Notes: generated from the sequence alone by a model not told the origin. Shown: positions 33,353 to 42,597, numbered from the stretch's first letter. The stretch: DNA of 64,000 bases from Nocardia sp. BSTN01 (GCF_015354405.1 NZ_JADKYP010000003.1:303392-367391); one strand, 5' to 3'. Translations and numbers: made by a program.

Positions 33353-36300
33353 TCAGGGCTCCCCAGCCTCAGGTCGGCGTTGTTCAACGGCCCAGGCCGC
33401 GATCTGCGCCCGGGAAGTGAATCCGAGTTTGGTCAGGATGTGCTCGACATGCCCCTGCGCGGTCCGCTGCGAGATCACCAGACGGGCCGCGATTTCCCTA
33501 TTGGTCAGCCCGTCGGCCACGAGGGCGGCGACCTCGTGTTCCCTCTTGGTCAGTTGCGCCGACTGGCCGGGAGCACGGACCACCGGCTTGGGTTGTTCCC
33601 TCAATGCGTAGGCGATAGCCGCGTCGAGGTCCAGTGACGCGCCTTCGCGGTACGCTGCCTCGAACGATCGTCGGCCGAGTACCCGACGTGCCGCTCGCTG
33701 GTGTTCCTCGTGATAAACGACGAGGTCGGGGTACAGCACCGAGGAGCTGGCCGACAGTCGTACCAGTATTTCCGCGGCCCCCATCAGTACTGTGGATCGC
33801 CGGGCGTCGTCCTTATCGTGGGCAATCCACGCCATTATTTCCAGGCAGATCGCCGCCACCAGCGGGTCCTGCCTTTGTCCAGCCAATCGGATCCCCCGGC
33901 TCAGCTGTCGCAACGCACGGTCGTGATCACCTTGGCGCCACGCCCCGAACGCCATCGACCACAGGGCGTACGACTGATATACCGATTCGCGGTGTGATTC
34001 GGCGATCGCAAGCAGCTTTTCCTGGGCGTCGTGGGCGCGCTGGAATTCTCCGGCCAGTTCGTATGCCCATCCGAGCGGGAGAAGCATCGAAACCTCCATC
34101 ACGAGGTCGGCTTTCCCGCTGAACATCGTCAAGGCTGCTTCCAGACGAGCACACGCGCGCGCGTGGTCGCCGCCGAAGAGCGTACAGAGACCGTCGGCCG
34201 AGGCCGCGAATGCCTCGATAACGGGGTTATGGGTCTTGTCGGCGAGGGCTTGTGCTTCCGCGGCCAGGGCGGCTGCTCCCGACCGGTCGCCCAATATTTC
34301 GGTCAGCAGGCAATCCCAGCGCAGGGCCGTGGCCCGCAGCGCTGTCAGGTTTCCCGAACCGCTGGCGAGGGCGCGATCGAGCCAGAGTTTTCCCTCGCTG
34401 ATCTGGCCTCGGGCAAGCCAGAACGGGGTCAGGGCTGCCGTGAACGACAACGCGGTGTCGGACGGTGCGGTGTCGTGGCTCTGACAGGATTCCAACGCCT
34501 CCCGAAGATTCGCCTGTTCGCGGTCCAGGCGCGCGATCCAGTCGAGCTGCCGGGAACTGATCCATCCGTCGTAGGCGTCGCGGGCCAGGTGTAGGTACCA
34601 GTCTCGGTGCCGGCGACGCAGATCTGTGTACTCGCTGTACTGCTCGAGCTTGTCCCGGCCGTATTCGCGCACCGTTTCGAGCATTCGAAACCGCACCCCG
34701 GAACCGGACTCCTCTCGGATGAGAACGGACTTCTCTACCAGGGCGGTCAGCACGTCGAGCAGGTCCCCCGGGGCGATGTCGCACCGGCACACCTGTTCGG
34801 CGGCGTCGAGTTCAACGCTCCCTGCGAATACCGCCAGCCTGGCCCACACAAGCTGTTCGGTGGGTGTACACAGGTGGTAGCTCCAATCGATGCACCACCG
34901 CAGGGTTTGCTGCCGGGTCGGCGCGGTCCGGCTGCCGCGAGTGAGCAGCTCATAGCGGTCGGCCAGCCGCTGCAGGATCTGTTGCGGCGACATCGCCCGC
35001 AGACGCGCCGCGGCCAGTTCGATCGCCAGCGGCAACCCGTCGAGACGCCGGCAGATCGCACCTACCGTGTCCGCATTGTCCTCGGTGAGCTCGAACCCCG
35101 GCACAGACGCCGTCGCACGATCGGCAAACAGCGTGACGGCGTCGTAGCTGGACACCCCTTGAAGTGACAGCTCGTGTCCTGGGCCTGAAGCCGTCAGCGG
35201 CGGCACCTGCAGCACTGCTTCCCCGGCGATGCCGAGCGCTTCACGGCTCGTAGCGAGGATTCGCAGTCCCCCGCACGCGCGCAGTAACATCTCGGACAGG
35301 CCAGCGACCGCGTCGATGACCTGTTCGCAGTTATCGAGTACGAGCAGCAGCTCTCGCGATGCAAGGAACTCGGTCAATGCCTGGGGCACAGTCTGCCCCG
35401 GACGCGCATGCACTCCCAAAGCCCCCGCCACCATCTCGGCCACCAGGGATCCCTCACGCAGCTCCCCCAACGCAACCAGCCAAACCCCATCGGCGAACGC
35501 CCGCCGCGAACCCGCAGCGACCCGCAACGCCAACCGGGTCTTGCCCACACCACCGATTCCAGTCAACATGACCAATCGCGAGCTCGACAGCAGTGCCCGA
35601 ACCGCGGCAACCTCGGTTCGCCGGCCGACGAAGCTGGTCAGCTCCAGCGGAATATCCCCCTTCCCACCAGGCGACATGCCAGCCGCTATGGGAGGCTGGC
35701 GGTGCACCGGCAAGGGACCGGTGGTCAGCGGGACCGGCGCCGCAACAGTGCCCTCGCGCCGCTGAACATACGGTTCGGCACGCAGTGCCATCTCATCGAC
35801 CGCACACCCGCACTGAGATTGAAGCCGTTGTAGTTCCTCGCCGAACTCCGCCGCCGACGGCCGCTCGCGCGGATCCCGCGACATCGCACGCTCAACCACG
35901 GTGCACACGACATCGTCGATGCCGCTCTCGCGCAGATCCGGGACCGGCTGACTCGTGATCCGCAAGAACTGCGCCACCAGTTGCTCACCACTGCCGCGTT
36001 CGAACGCCGCATGCCCGGTCAACGCACAAAACAGCGTCGCACCCAGCCCATACACGTCCGCAGCCGGCGTAGGCGGATCCCCGGACAGCACCTCCGGCGC
36101 GGTAAACGCAGGCGACCCGGTGATCGTGCCCGTGGCAGTGGTGAAACCACCGGCAATGTGTGCGATTCCGAAATCGGCCAGTGCCGGCTCACCGTAGTCC
36201 GTGAGCAGAATGTTCGCCGGTTTGACATCTCGATGCAGGATGCCGAGCCGGTGCGCGGCGTCGAGCGCGCCAGCGATCTTCAGCCCCAGCCGCAGAACCT

Positions 36301-36679
36301 CCTCGACGGTGAGTGGACCATGGCGGCGGATTCGTGCATCGAGCGAATCCTGAGGGTGATACTGCATCACCAAATAGGGCCGACCGGCTTCGGTGACACC
36401 AACCTGCAGCACGTTCACGATATTCGGATGCCCGGTCAGCCGGCCCATTGCCCGCTGCTCACGCAGGAACCGCTGCCGATTCTCCTCGTCGAGCTCCCCG
36501 GTGAGCACCTTCACCGCAACCACACGATCCAGATCGGGCTGCCTGCACCGGAAGACCACGCCGAACCCGCCACGCCCGACCTCGTCCGCATCGACGAACC
36601 CCGCCACCCGCAGTTCCGCGGCCACCATCGGAACCACATCACGGCGTGTACCCAGCAGGTCGTCCTCAACCATCGTCAC
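33353..36679 (-). CDS. Ser/Thr kinase-ATPase-LuxR regulator (PknK-like)
   Basis: 1108-residue multidomain signalling protein. Residues 30-290 are a Hanks-type kinase: GRGGFG (35-40), VAVKV (K57), HRDVKPAN (D151, N156), DFG (169-171). Residues 345-600 are an AAA/NB-ARC-like ATPase with Walker A LTGIGGVGKTRLA (about 373-385) and LLLVLDNCEQ as Walker B. A TPR-like helical region follows (650-1020), and the last 65 residues are a LuxR HTH (LTKREHEVAALVADGLTNREIAARL). M. tuberculosis PknK has the same plan, controlling transcription through phosphorylation. The GTG at 36679 is followed two codons later by an ATG; GAGGGA upstream serves either. It is intact although its neighbours are decayed. Confidence 0.9.
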   Translation of the reverse strand: MTMVEDDLLGTRRDVVPMVAAELRVAGFVDADEVGRGGFGVVFRCRQPDLDRVVAVKVLTGELDEENRQRFLREQRAMGRLTGHPNIVNVLQVGVTEAGRPYLVMQYHPQDSLDARIRRHGPLTVEEVLRLGLKIAGALDAAHRLGILHRDVKPANILLTDYGEPALADFGIAHIAGGFTTATGTITGSPAFTAPEVLSGDPPTPAADVYGLGATLFCALTGHAAFERGSGEQLVAQFLRITSQPVPDLRESGIDDVVCTVVERAMSRDPRERPSAAEFGEELQRLQSQCGCAVDEMALRAEPYVQRREGTVAAPVPLTTGPLPVHRQPPIAAGMSPGGKGDIPLELTSFVGRRTEVAAVRALLSSSRLVMLTGIGGVGKTRLALRVAAGSRRAFADGVWLVALGELREGSLVAEMVAGALGVHARPGQTVPQALTEFLASRELLLVLDNCEQVIDAVAGLSEMLLRACGGLRILATSREALGIAGEAVLQVPPLTASGPGHELSLQGVSSYDAVTLFADRATASVPGFELTEDNADTVGAICRRLDGLPLAIELAAARLRAMSPQQILQRLADRYELLTRGSRTAPTRQQTLRWCIDWSYHLCTPTEQLVWARLAVFAGSVELDAAEQVCRCDIAPGDLLDVLTALVEKSVLIREESGSGVRFRMLETVREYGRDKLEQYSEYTDLRRRHRDWYLHLARDAYDGWISSRQLDWIARLDREQANLREALESCQSHDTAPSDTALSFTAALTPFWLARGQISEGKLWLDRALASGSGNLTALRATALRWDCLLTEILGDRSGAAALAAEAQALADKTHNPVIEAFAASADGLCTLFGGDHARACARLEAALTMFSGKADLVMEVSMLLPLGWAYELAGEFQRAHDAQEKLLAIAESHRESVYQSYALWSMAFGAWRQGDHDRALRQLSRGIRLAGQRQDPLVAAICLEIMAWIAHDKDDARRSTVLMGAAEILVRLSASSSVLYPDLVVYHEEHQRAARRVLGRRSFEAAYREGASLDLDAAIAYALREQPKPVVRAPGQSAQLTKREHEVAALVADGLTNREIAARLVISQRTAQGHVEHILTKLGFTSRAQIAAWAVEQRRPEAGEP

Positions 36680-36825
36680 TTCGATCCCTCAGATCGCGAC
36701 TATCCCCAGGGACACAGCGCCACACCGGTGACCTCACGACAGGAACACCCCAACGATACAACGATCACCTAATCCGCTCAGGCGCCGATTTGCCATTCTG
36801 AATCGCCCGGTGAGTCCGAAGACTT

Positions 36826-37035
36826 CTAATTTGGGCGGTACTGGCCAGCAACGAGTCCGGCGGCGGCGAAGATGCCGCGATGAGCCGCAGTGGCGTCGAC
36901 CGTTACGCCAGTCACCGTCTGCGGCCAGCCGGCCGCGGGCACGGACGTACGGGCGATGTCGTAGATCTGCTCGCCGACCCGTCCGACGCAGCCCCAGATG
37001 ACGTCCTCGACCTCGGCCGGGTCGATGCCCGTGCG
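36826..37035 (-). pseudogene. thiolase (acetyl-CoA acyltransferase) N-terminal fragment
   Basis: RTGIDPAEVEDVIWGCVGRV followed by GEQIYDIARTSVPAAGWP and TVTGVTVD matches the thiolase N-terminal domain. The expected catalytic Cys (in the usual CGSSQQA motif) is replaced by ATAAHRGIF, and a stop follows at once. Only about 70 of roughly 390 residues remain. Confidence 0.78.
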
Positions 37036-37169
37036 GCCGGTGCCGACACTCTGCTGGGCAGCACGGCCCCCGATGCACGGATGGGGTTCGGCCAGACCGT
37101 CACCAGCGGATCTCGCATCGAACTCGACACCGCATTCCACGGGTTCGGCCGTGCACTTACAGGATCGCC

Positions 37170-37689
37170 GCTGTTTCGACTACCCGTGCCTGCCCTGCGG
37201 CTGACGGCCGGGCCGTGGGACATCGAGGTGCTCGAAACTGCGGGGATCAGGAGTATCCCCGGCATTCGCGAGTTGATCGAGACATCGGCCTATATCGTCA
37301 GCCCCAGCTCCGATCACGTCGGGCTTCGCCTCACCGGACCAGTACGCCACCCGCACGACACCGCCGAGATCGTGTCGCACGGAGTTCCCATCGGGGCGTT
37401 GGAGATCCTGCACGCGGACGAACTCATCGTCCTGGGCCGGTACCGAAGCCTGACCGCGGGCTACCCCATCGTCGGCGTTGCCACACAGACCTGCCTGCCG
37501 CTTCTCGGGCAGGCCGGACCCGGGCGCGAGCTGCGATTCCGCTGGGTAGATCGAGACAGTGCGGTCCACCGAATCGCCGAACGGGCCGCCGAGCTGCGCG
37601 CCCTCGAGCGCGCAATCCCAGTTCGGTGGTGCCAGGTATTCCAGTGCATAACCGGCGCCGACGGGGGTTACGCGGGCGATGCCGGGTGA
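37170..37689 (+). pseudogene. 5-oxoprolinase subunit C (PxpC/KipA) C-terminal fragment
   Basis: LRLTAGPWDIEVLE, YIVSPSSDHVGLRLTGPV, EIVSHGVPIGALEI and TAGYPIVGVATQTCLPLLGQ are the C-terminal half of the biotin-dependent carboxyltransferase/PxpC family, which acts with PxpA and PxpB in oxoproline hydrolysis. The N-terminal half is missing; upstream the frame runs antisense through the thiolase remnant. No pxpA or pxpB lies nearby. Confidence 0.72.
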
Positions 37690-37926
37690 GTCGATGTTCA
37701 CCTGCAGGCCACCGAATTCGAATGTGGCATGGTGGCGGCCACTCGACACCAAACGCATGGGACTCCGTGTTAGTGCACGCATAAACGTGCATCTTCGATA
37801 GAAGACAATCTCTCTATCGAAGAACGATCCACCGATCCTCCCACCACCGAGAAAGCAGCGTCCGGCCTGTCACGCAGGGTGGAGGACAATCGCCTCTCCC
37901 GGTTCGGCCGGCGAGAGGAGACCGAT

Positions 37927-38370
37927 ATGGATCGGTGGCGGCGGGAGGCCCTGCGGTCGGCCAACAGCGGACTGCGCAACCAGGTCGAGCGGTTGCTCGA
38001 CTCCTACGAGCAACAGCACTCCCGGTTCGCGGAGATCAATCAGCAGCTGGAAAACGTTCGCGTGCAAGCCGATTCCGCCGACCGCTCGGTCACAGCGACC
38101 GTCGACGCCGGCGGCGAACTCACCGATCTGTCGCTGTCGGCCGCCGCGCTGCGCAAGCCGGCGGCGGAACTCGTCCGCACCATCGTGGAGGCGACACAGG
38201 AGGCTGCCCGCCGGGCTCGCAGGCAGAGCGAGGCGGCCGCGGCGTCGGTCGCGGCCGACCTGGACGACCAACCCGACCTCTCCGACATTCTGGATGAGTC
38301 GCCGACACTCCGGGACATCCGCGAATTCTTCCGGGGAACCGACAGGTCGGCGGGCGGAGCTGTGCCGTAG
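37927..38370 (+). CDS. YbaB/EbfC family DNA-binding protein
   Basis: 147-residue protein of the YbaB/EbfC nucleoid-associated type. A long N-terminal helix (RNQVERLLDSYEQQHSRFAE) is followed by the small beta-sheet core VQADSADRSVTATVDAGGEL and TDLSLSAAALRKPAAELVRT, then a helical tail. In Nocardia and mycobacteria many copies of this family accompany ESX or toxin genes; here it precedes a DUF6221 gene. ATG at 37927 was chosen over the upstream GTG for its GAGAGGAG ribosome site. Confidence 0.85.
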   Translation: MDRWRREALRSANSGLRNQVERLLDSYEQQHSRFAEINQQLENVRVQADSADRSVTATVDAGGELTDLSLSAAALRKPAAELVRTIVEATQEAARRARRQSEAAAASVAADLDDQPDLSDILDESPTLRDIREFFRGTDRSAGGAVP

Positions 38371-38423
38371 CCGAGTCCGGCAGACCACGGAACCGGTGAC
38401 CGGCTCGTGGCGTCCAAACAACC

Positions 38424-38648
38424 GTGGGGAGCATTATCGAGTTCATCGATGCGCGGTTGCGCGAGGACGAACATACGGCGCGGGCCGTCGACGGAGAACG
38501 GCGGGCGTGGCGGGAGGTGCTGGCCAAGCGGCTCATCGTCACGCTGGCACAGCTGCCGGACGGGGGCGGCCGGGAGGATCGGTTGTTGCGGTGCGTCGCG
38601 CTGTGCTGGGCCGACCATGCGGACTATCAACCGGAGTGGATCCTCTAG
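38424..38648 (+). CDS. DUF6221-like small protein
   Basis: 74-residue protein with the pattern of the DUF6221 family: IIEFIDARLREDEHTARAV at the start, REVLAKRLIVTLAQL in the middle and CWADHADYQPEW at the end. This family is common in actinobacteria and has no known function. GTG start at 38424; no close ribosome site seen. It follows the YbaB gene by 53 bases and may be co-transcribed. Confidence 0.78.
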   Translation: MGSIIEFIDARLREDEHTARAVDGERRAWREVLAKRLIVTLAQLPDGGGREDRLLRCVALCWADHADYQPEWIL

Positions 38649-38707
38649 TTCCGCTCGGCGGGTCCGCGGTTAGGCTCGACGGCATCCGTTCGCGATCGGG
38701 AACCGAT

Positions 38708-39067
38708 ATGGCCGACTACGCACATACCGACCACGCCAGTAAGGGCCGCGCCGAGAAGGCGCGACGGCTCGCGGCTTATCTGTGGCAGCGCGGGGTCTCC
38801 GGCGCCGAACTCGCGACCGTCCCGGCGGCCACTCGCCGGAAACTCGCGCGCGCAGCCGGCACCAACCCGCCGAGTACCGACGAGACCTGGACGCAGGTCG
38901 CTCAGCTGCTCGACGAGAAGGACGCATGGGCCACGCGCAACCCGAATCATCCTGCCGCACAACGCGATCACACGGACGAGAAGATTCTGTGGATCAAGCC
39001 GCCGGTGACGCCCTGGCTCGCCGACGAGGGAAACCCGCCGCGCACCACCCTTGACAGCAAGAAGTGA
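38708..39067 (+). CDS. conserved hypothetical protein
   Basis: 119-residue soluble, charged protein that I do not recognise. The first half (KARRLAAYLWQRGVSGAELATVP) suggests a short helical bundle; the second half (WTQVAQLLDEKDAWATRNPN) is rich in Asp and Trp. It ends with its TGA inside the palindrome at 39062-39081, so the operator of the next gene overlaps its 3' end. Codon use and frame length support a real gene. Confidence 0.65.
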   Translation: MADYAHTDHASKGRAEKARRLAAYLWQRGVSGAELATVPAATRRKLARAAGTNPPSTDETWTQVAQLLDEKDAWATRNPNHPAAQRDHTDEKILWIKPPVTPWLADEGNPPRTTLDSKK

Positions 39068-39081
39068 ACTGGAGTTCACTT
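39062..39081. promoter_or_regulatory. perfect 9-bp-arm palindrome before crotonase gene
   Basis: AAGTGAACT-GG-AGTTCACTT is a perfect dyad with 9-bp arms and a 2-bp centre. It overlaps the stop of the preceding gene and ends six bases before the GTG of the crotonase gene. Its size and symmetry fit a TetR- or GntR-type operator; it is too short and too close to the start codon for a terminator. Confidence 0.6.
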
Positions 39082-39086
39082 CTTGG

Positions 39087-40127
39087 GTGACCGACGACGC
39101 GCACCACTCCGGCACCCGCCCCGCGGCCTGGCGCGAGGACCTGACCAGCGGCGAGGACTCGCTGTTCGCCGACCGTCCGGAACCGGAGCAGGGCCCGGCC
39201 TACCGCACCCTCACCTACGAAGTGACCGGCCGCATCGCCCGCATCACGTTCGACCGTCCCGAGCACGGCAATGCCATCACCGCCGATACTCCGATCGAAC
39301 TCGCCCACGCGGTCGAACGCGCCGATCTGGATCCGCGCGTGCACGTGATGGTCGTCTCGGGGCGCGGCAAGGGATTCTGCGGCGGCTACGACCTCTCGAT
39401 CTTCGCGGAGAACGGCCTGTCCCCCACCGTGTCGGCCCAGCCCACGACCGGAACAGTGCTCGACCCGGTGGTGCAGGCGCGCAACCACAATCCTTGGGGC
39501 ACATGGGATCCCATGGTCGACTACCAGATGATGAGCCGATTCAACCGCGGCTTCTCCAGCCTGCTGCACGCGAACAAGCCGACGGTCGCCAAGCTGCACG
39601 GCTTCGCGGTCGCGGGCGGCACCGATATCGCCCTGTTCTGCGATCAGATCATCTGCGCCGACGACACCAAGATCGGCTATCCCCCCACTCGGGTATGGGG
39701 CATTCCGGCGGCCGGTATGTGGGCGCATCGGCTCGGTGACCAGCGCGCCAAGCGGTTGCTGTTCACCGGTGACTGCCTCAGCGGCAAGCAGGCCGAGGAG
39801 TGGGGCCTGGCCGTCGAGTCCTGTCCGGGGGACGAACTCGACGAACGCACCGAGCAACTGCTGGAACGGATTTCGCGCATGCCGATCAATCAGCTGATCA
39901 TGGCGAAATTGGCACTCAACAGCTCACTGCTGGCCCAGGGCGTCGCGAACTCGGGCATGGTGAGCACCGTGTTCGACGGGGTCTCCCGGCACACGCGCGA
40001 AGGGTATGCGTTCCAATTGCGTTCGGCCACAGTCGGCTTCCGGGAAGCGGTGCGTGAACGCGACGAACCGTTCGGCGACTGGAAGCGGGCGCAATTCGAC
40101 CGGTCGGATGGCGCCGAAGACAGGTGA
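39087..40127 (+). CDS. enoyl-CoA hydratase/isomerase (crotonase) family
   Basis: 346-residue crotonase, longer than the usual 260 because of a loop insert (about 115-165, holding NPWGTWDPMVDYQMM). CoA/oxyanion-hole motifs are SGRGKGFCGGYDLS and KLHGFAVAGGTDIALFCD. Typical for beta-oxidation or CoA-ester isomerisation; the exact reaction is uncertain, as the usual catalytic Glu pair is not obvious. GTG at 39087 directly follows the palindrome. The C-terminal part is convergent with the MarR gene. Confidence 0.88.
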   Translation: MTDDAHHSGTRPAAWREDLTSGEDSLFADRPEPEQGPAYRTLTYEVTGRIARITFDRPEHGNAITADTPIELAHAVERADLDPRVHVMVVSGRGKGFCGGYDLSIFAENGLSPTVSAQPTTGTVLDPVVQARNHNPWGTWDPMVDYQMMSRFNRGFSSLLHANKPTVAKLHGFAVAGGTDIALFCDQIICADDTKIGYPPTRVWGIPAAGMWAHRLGDQRAKRLLFTGDCLSGKQAEEWGLAVESCPGDELDERTEQLLERISRMPINQLIMAKLALNSSLLAQGVANSGMVSTVFDGVSRHTREGYAFQLRSATVGFREAVRERDEPFGDWKRAQFDRSDGAEDR

Positions 40128-40224
40128 ATGCCGCATCCGGGACGAAACCACCCGAGTATCGAACCGGCGGCGACGACTTCGGAGCCTCGGTACCGAAAAC
40201 TCGGACGACAATCCGGCGTTCGTC

Positions 40225-40716
40225 TCAATCCGCGTGCGCAACGTCACCGATCGCCGGCGGCATATCCGATTCGCGCTCGGCACGCGCACTCACCTTGTCC
40301 GCCAGCGATCGCACCGCCCGCGCCTCCGCGTCGGTCAACTGATCGACGAACAGCCGCCGCACCAAGTCGACATGCCGGGGCGCGGCCTGTTCGAGCGCCC
40401 GGCGACCGGAGTCGGTGAGGCAGATCAGCCGTCCGCGCGCATCGTCGGCGGCCGGGCTGCGGACCACCAGCCCCCGCTTGTCCATCCGCGCCAGATGCTT
40501 GGACAGCCGGCTCTTGTCCCAGCAGATCTGCGCGGCGAGGTCGCGGGCGCGCACGCTCCCCTCGCGCGCGTCGGACAGCGCCACCAGGATTTCGTAATCG
40601 GAGACCGACAGTCCGTCGCGGGCCAGCCCGGCGGCCATCGCGGCGTCGAGCCGCTGACGCAGCCTGATGTACGCAGACCAGGTTTGTTGCTCCTGTTCGT
40701 CCAGCCACCGCACCAT
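40225..40716 (-). CDS. MarR-family regulator
   Basis: 163-residue MarR protein. DNA-binding part: LSVSDYEILVALSDAREGSV, DLAAQICWDKSRLSKHLARM (recognition helix) and RGLVVRSPAADDARGRL (wing). Flanking helices (IRLRQRLDAAMAAGL and RRLFVDQLTDAEARAVRSL) form the dimer. It is divergent from the pirin gene with a 59-base intergenic space and probably represses it; MarR-pirin pairs occur widely. Confidence 0.93.
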   Translation of the reverse strand: MVRWLDEQEQQTWSAYIRLRQRLDAAMAAGLARDGLSVSDYEILVALSDAREGSVRARDLAAQICWDKSRLSKHLARMDKRGLVVRSPAADDARGRLICLTDSGRRALEQAAPRHVDLVRRLFVDQLTDAEARAVRSLADKVSARAERESDMPPAIGDVAHAD

Positions 40717-40734
40717 GGGAATGATCCTACCGAG

Positions 40735-40770
40735 TTATTGGTTGACATGGACACCAACCGGCCTAGGAGG
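40735..40770 (+). promoter_or_regulatory. MarR/pirin intergenic operator and pirin ribosome site
   Basis: GGTTG (40740-40744) and CAACC (40755-40759) form a dyad, nested with TTGGT/ACCAA, over a TTGACA box at 40742-40747. AGGAGG at 40765-40770 lies six bases before the pirin ATG. A site for the adjacent MarR protein is likely. Confidence 0.6.
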
Positions 40771-40775
40771 ACATC

Positions 40776-41753
40776 ATGCCCGCGATCACCGTCGACGACA
40801 TCCTGGTGCTGCCGCGACTGCCCCGCCCGGAGCAGACCATGCGACAGCGGCCGGTCCGGACCGTGACCACCGCCCACAAACAACTCGAGGGCGCCGGATT
40901 CGAGGTGCGCCGGCCGTTCCCGAGCCTCGACGTGCGCACCGCCGACCCGTTCATCCTGCTCGACCACATGGGCCCGGTCGCCTACGAGCCCTACCAGGCC
41001 AAGGGCGCCCCGTGGCATCCGCACCGCGGTTTCGAAACCGTCACGTACATGATCGACGGAACCATGGTTCACCACGATTCCAACGGCGGCGGCGGAACGA
41101 TCGCCGAGGGCGACACCCAGTGGATGACCGCCGGCTCGGGCATCCTGCACGACGAACTTCCCGCGGAGGAACTGGTGATCTCGGGTGGCGTCTTCCACGG
41201 CGTGCAACTGTGGGTCAACCTGCCGCGGTCGCTGAAGATGGCGGACCCGCGTTACCAGGATCTACGAGCGAGCGAACTGACACTGGTCACCTCCCACGAC
41301 GGCGGCGCACTCGTCCGCATCATCGCCGGCAATGTCGGCGGATACGAAGGCCCCGGCTCGACCTACACGCCCATCGCCTACGCGCACACCTCGATCAGTC
41401 CCGGCGCGCGGCTGGAAACGCCGTGGCCGCAGGAGTTCACCGCGATGGCCTATGTATTGGCCGGCAGCGGCACCATCGGCGACGAGGGCCGCACCCTCAC
41501 CGAGGGACAACTGGCGGTACTCGGCCACGGCGAGGCCGTCGCGCTGACCGCCGACGACCGCCAGGAAGGCCCCACCGGTCAATTCGAGGTATTACTGCTG
41601 GGCGGCGCGCCGATTCGGGAACCGGTCGTGCAATACGGCCCGTTCGTGATGAATTCCAAACAGGAAATCATCGACGCCGTAACCGATTTCGAGGCCGGAC
41701 GAATGGGACATATTCCGGCGGAACATATGACGGGCCGCCGCCTGGGTGAATAA
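40776..41753 (+). CDS. pirin-family bicupin
   Basis: 325-residue pirin. N-terminal cupin has the Fe-ligand region HPHRGFETVTYMIDG, MVHHDSNGG and GSGILHDE, i.e. the expected His-His-His-Glu set. The C-terminal cupin has YVLAGSGTIGDEG and LGGAPIREPVVQYGPFVMN. Bacterial pirins can have quercetinase activity or act as redox-linked regulators. ATG at 40776 with AGGAGG upstream. Divergent from its likely repressor, the MarR protein. Confidence 0.94.
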   Translation: MPAITVDDILVLPRLPRPEQTMRQRPVRTVTTAHKQLEGAGFEVRRPFPSLDVRTADPFILLDHMGPVAYEPYQAKGAPWHPHRGFETVTYMIDGTMVHHDSNGGGGTIAEGDTQWMTAGSGILHDELPAEELVISGGVFHGVQLWVNLPRSLKMADPRYQDLRASELTLVTSHDGGALVRIIAGNVGGYEGPGSTYTPIAYAHTSISPGARLETPWPQEFTAMAYVLAGSGTIGDEGRTLTEGQLAVLGHGEAVALTADDRQEGPTGQFEVLLLGGAPIREPVVQYGPFVMNSKQEIIDAVTDFEAGRMGHIPAEHMTGRRLGE

Positions 41754-41881
41754 GCGGCTCTCGGCCGTGCGGTTGACAACGGCGGTCGCCATCAGAACAG
41801 TAGACTCGGCGGTTCCGGCCCTGCCACCGCGGGGAGTGCGGCCGGTCCGCCGTATCAACCGCAGCTGACATCGAGGAATAC

Positions 41882-42196
41882 ATGAACGTTCGCAGGCTAA
41901 TCGTGACCGGCGCGGGCTTGATCACCCTCGCCGCCCCGATCGTCTCCACCGCCCCGTCCGCCCTGGCCGACGGTTTCGTCCCCACCGGTTCCGCCGGTAC
42001 CGGATCGTCCGGTATCGACGACGCCATCGGCGCCACCGGCTCGGCAGGGCTGACGCAGACGGGTTCGGCGGGAGGCACGTTCAAGAACTGTGACGAGGCC
42101 CGGGCGGCGGGTCGCGCCCCGCTGTTCCGTGGTGAGCCCGGCTATTCGCCGCACCTGGATCCCGACGGCACCGGTATGGCCTGCCCGACCGTCTGA
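41882..42196 (+). CDS. secreted excalibur-domain protein
   Basis: 104-residue exported protein. Residues 1-30 are a signal peptide ([20 protein letters not shown], cleaved after SALA). A Gly/Ser/Thr-rich linker follows, then the excalibur Ca-binding domain: [20 protein letters not shown] and [10 protein letters not shown], with the two Cys and the Asp-rich loop. The domain binds calcium outside the cell; the partner is unknown. A 15-bp terminator lies 30 bases downstream. Confidence 0.92.
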   Translation: MNVRRLIVTGAGLITLAAPIVSTAPSALADGFVPTGSAGTGSSGIDDAIGATGSAGLTQTGSAGGTFKNCDEARAAGRAPLFRGEPGYSPHLDPDGTGMACPTV

Positions 42197-42225
42197 TCCG
42201 CGCGGTAATCGCCGCAGACGACAAA

Positions 42226-42256
42226 GAACCCGGTGTGACAGTGTCACACCGGGTTC
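42226..42256. terminator. 15-bp hairpin terminator
   Basis: GAACCCGGTGTGACA (42226-42240) pairs perfectly with 42242-42256 around a single G. It separates the excalibur gene from the convergent DUF3618 gene. Confidence 0.88.
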
Positions 42257-42272
42257 CGTCGTTTCTGCGGCG

Positions 42273-42497
42273 TCAGCGGCGGAAGATCTTGATCAGCACC
42301 AGCACGCCGACCAGAGCACCCGCGCCGATCAGGCTGTACTTCACCTTCGGCTCGTTCACCTTCGCCACCACGGCCTTCTTGGTGTTGTCGGCGATCCGCT
42401 GCGGGTCCGCCCGCACCGCGAGCTCGTCGAGTGTGCCCGCGAGCCGGTTGCGCGCGGCTTCGATCTCCCGCTCGATGTGCTCGGTATCCCTCGCCAC
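42273..42497 (-). CDS. DUF3618 membrane protein
   Basis: 74-residue protein of the DUF3618 family: [19 protein letters not shown], then [14 protein letters not shown], then one membrane segment [20 protein letters not shown] at the C-terminus. Function unknown; in M. tuberculosis Rv2520c has the same place beside bcp. GTG at 42497 is preferred because AGGAGA precedes it and it gives the family length; the frame is open to 42575. Confidence 0.88.
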   Translation of the reverse strand: MARDTEHIEREIEAARNRLAGTLDELAVRADPQRIADNTKKAVVAKVNEPKVKYSLIGAGALVGVLVLIKIFRR

Positions 42498-42597
42498 ATT
42501 GTCTCCTGTTGTCGTTCCGGTAGGTCGCTGGCCGTCGAGTCTATCCGCCGCCGCCGATGTCGCGTCCGTTGTCACATCGGTGAGCTACCGTGCTGGC

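Noticed and set aside
33634-34594. Plus-strand frames over the kinase regulator
   Set aside because: Composition is that of antisense frames (Arg/Gly/Pro-rich) and the kinase frame is uninterrupted.
37691-37782. Minus-strand start of a small protein (MRLVSSGRHHATFEFGG) opposite the PxpC remnant
   Set aside because: It is open only for a short stretch, has no family match that I know and overlaps the decayed end of PxpC.
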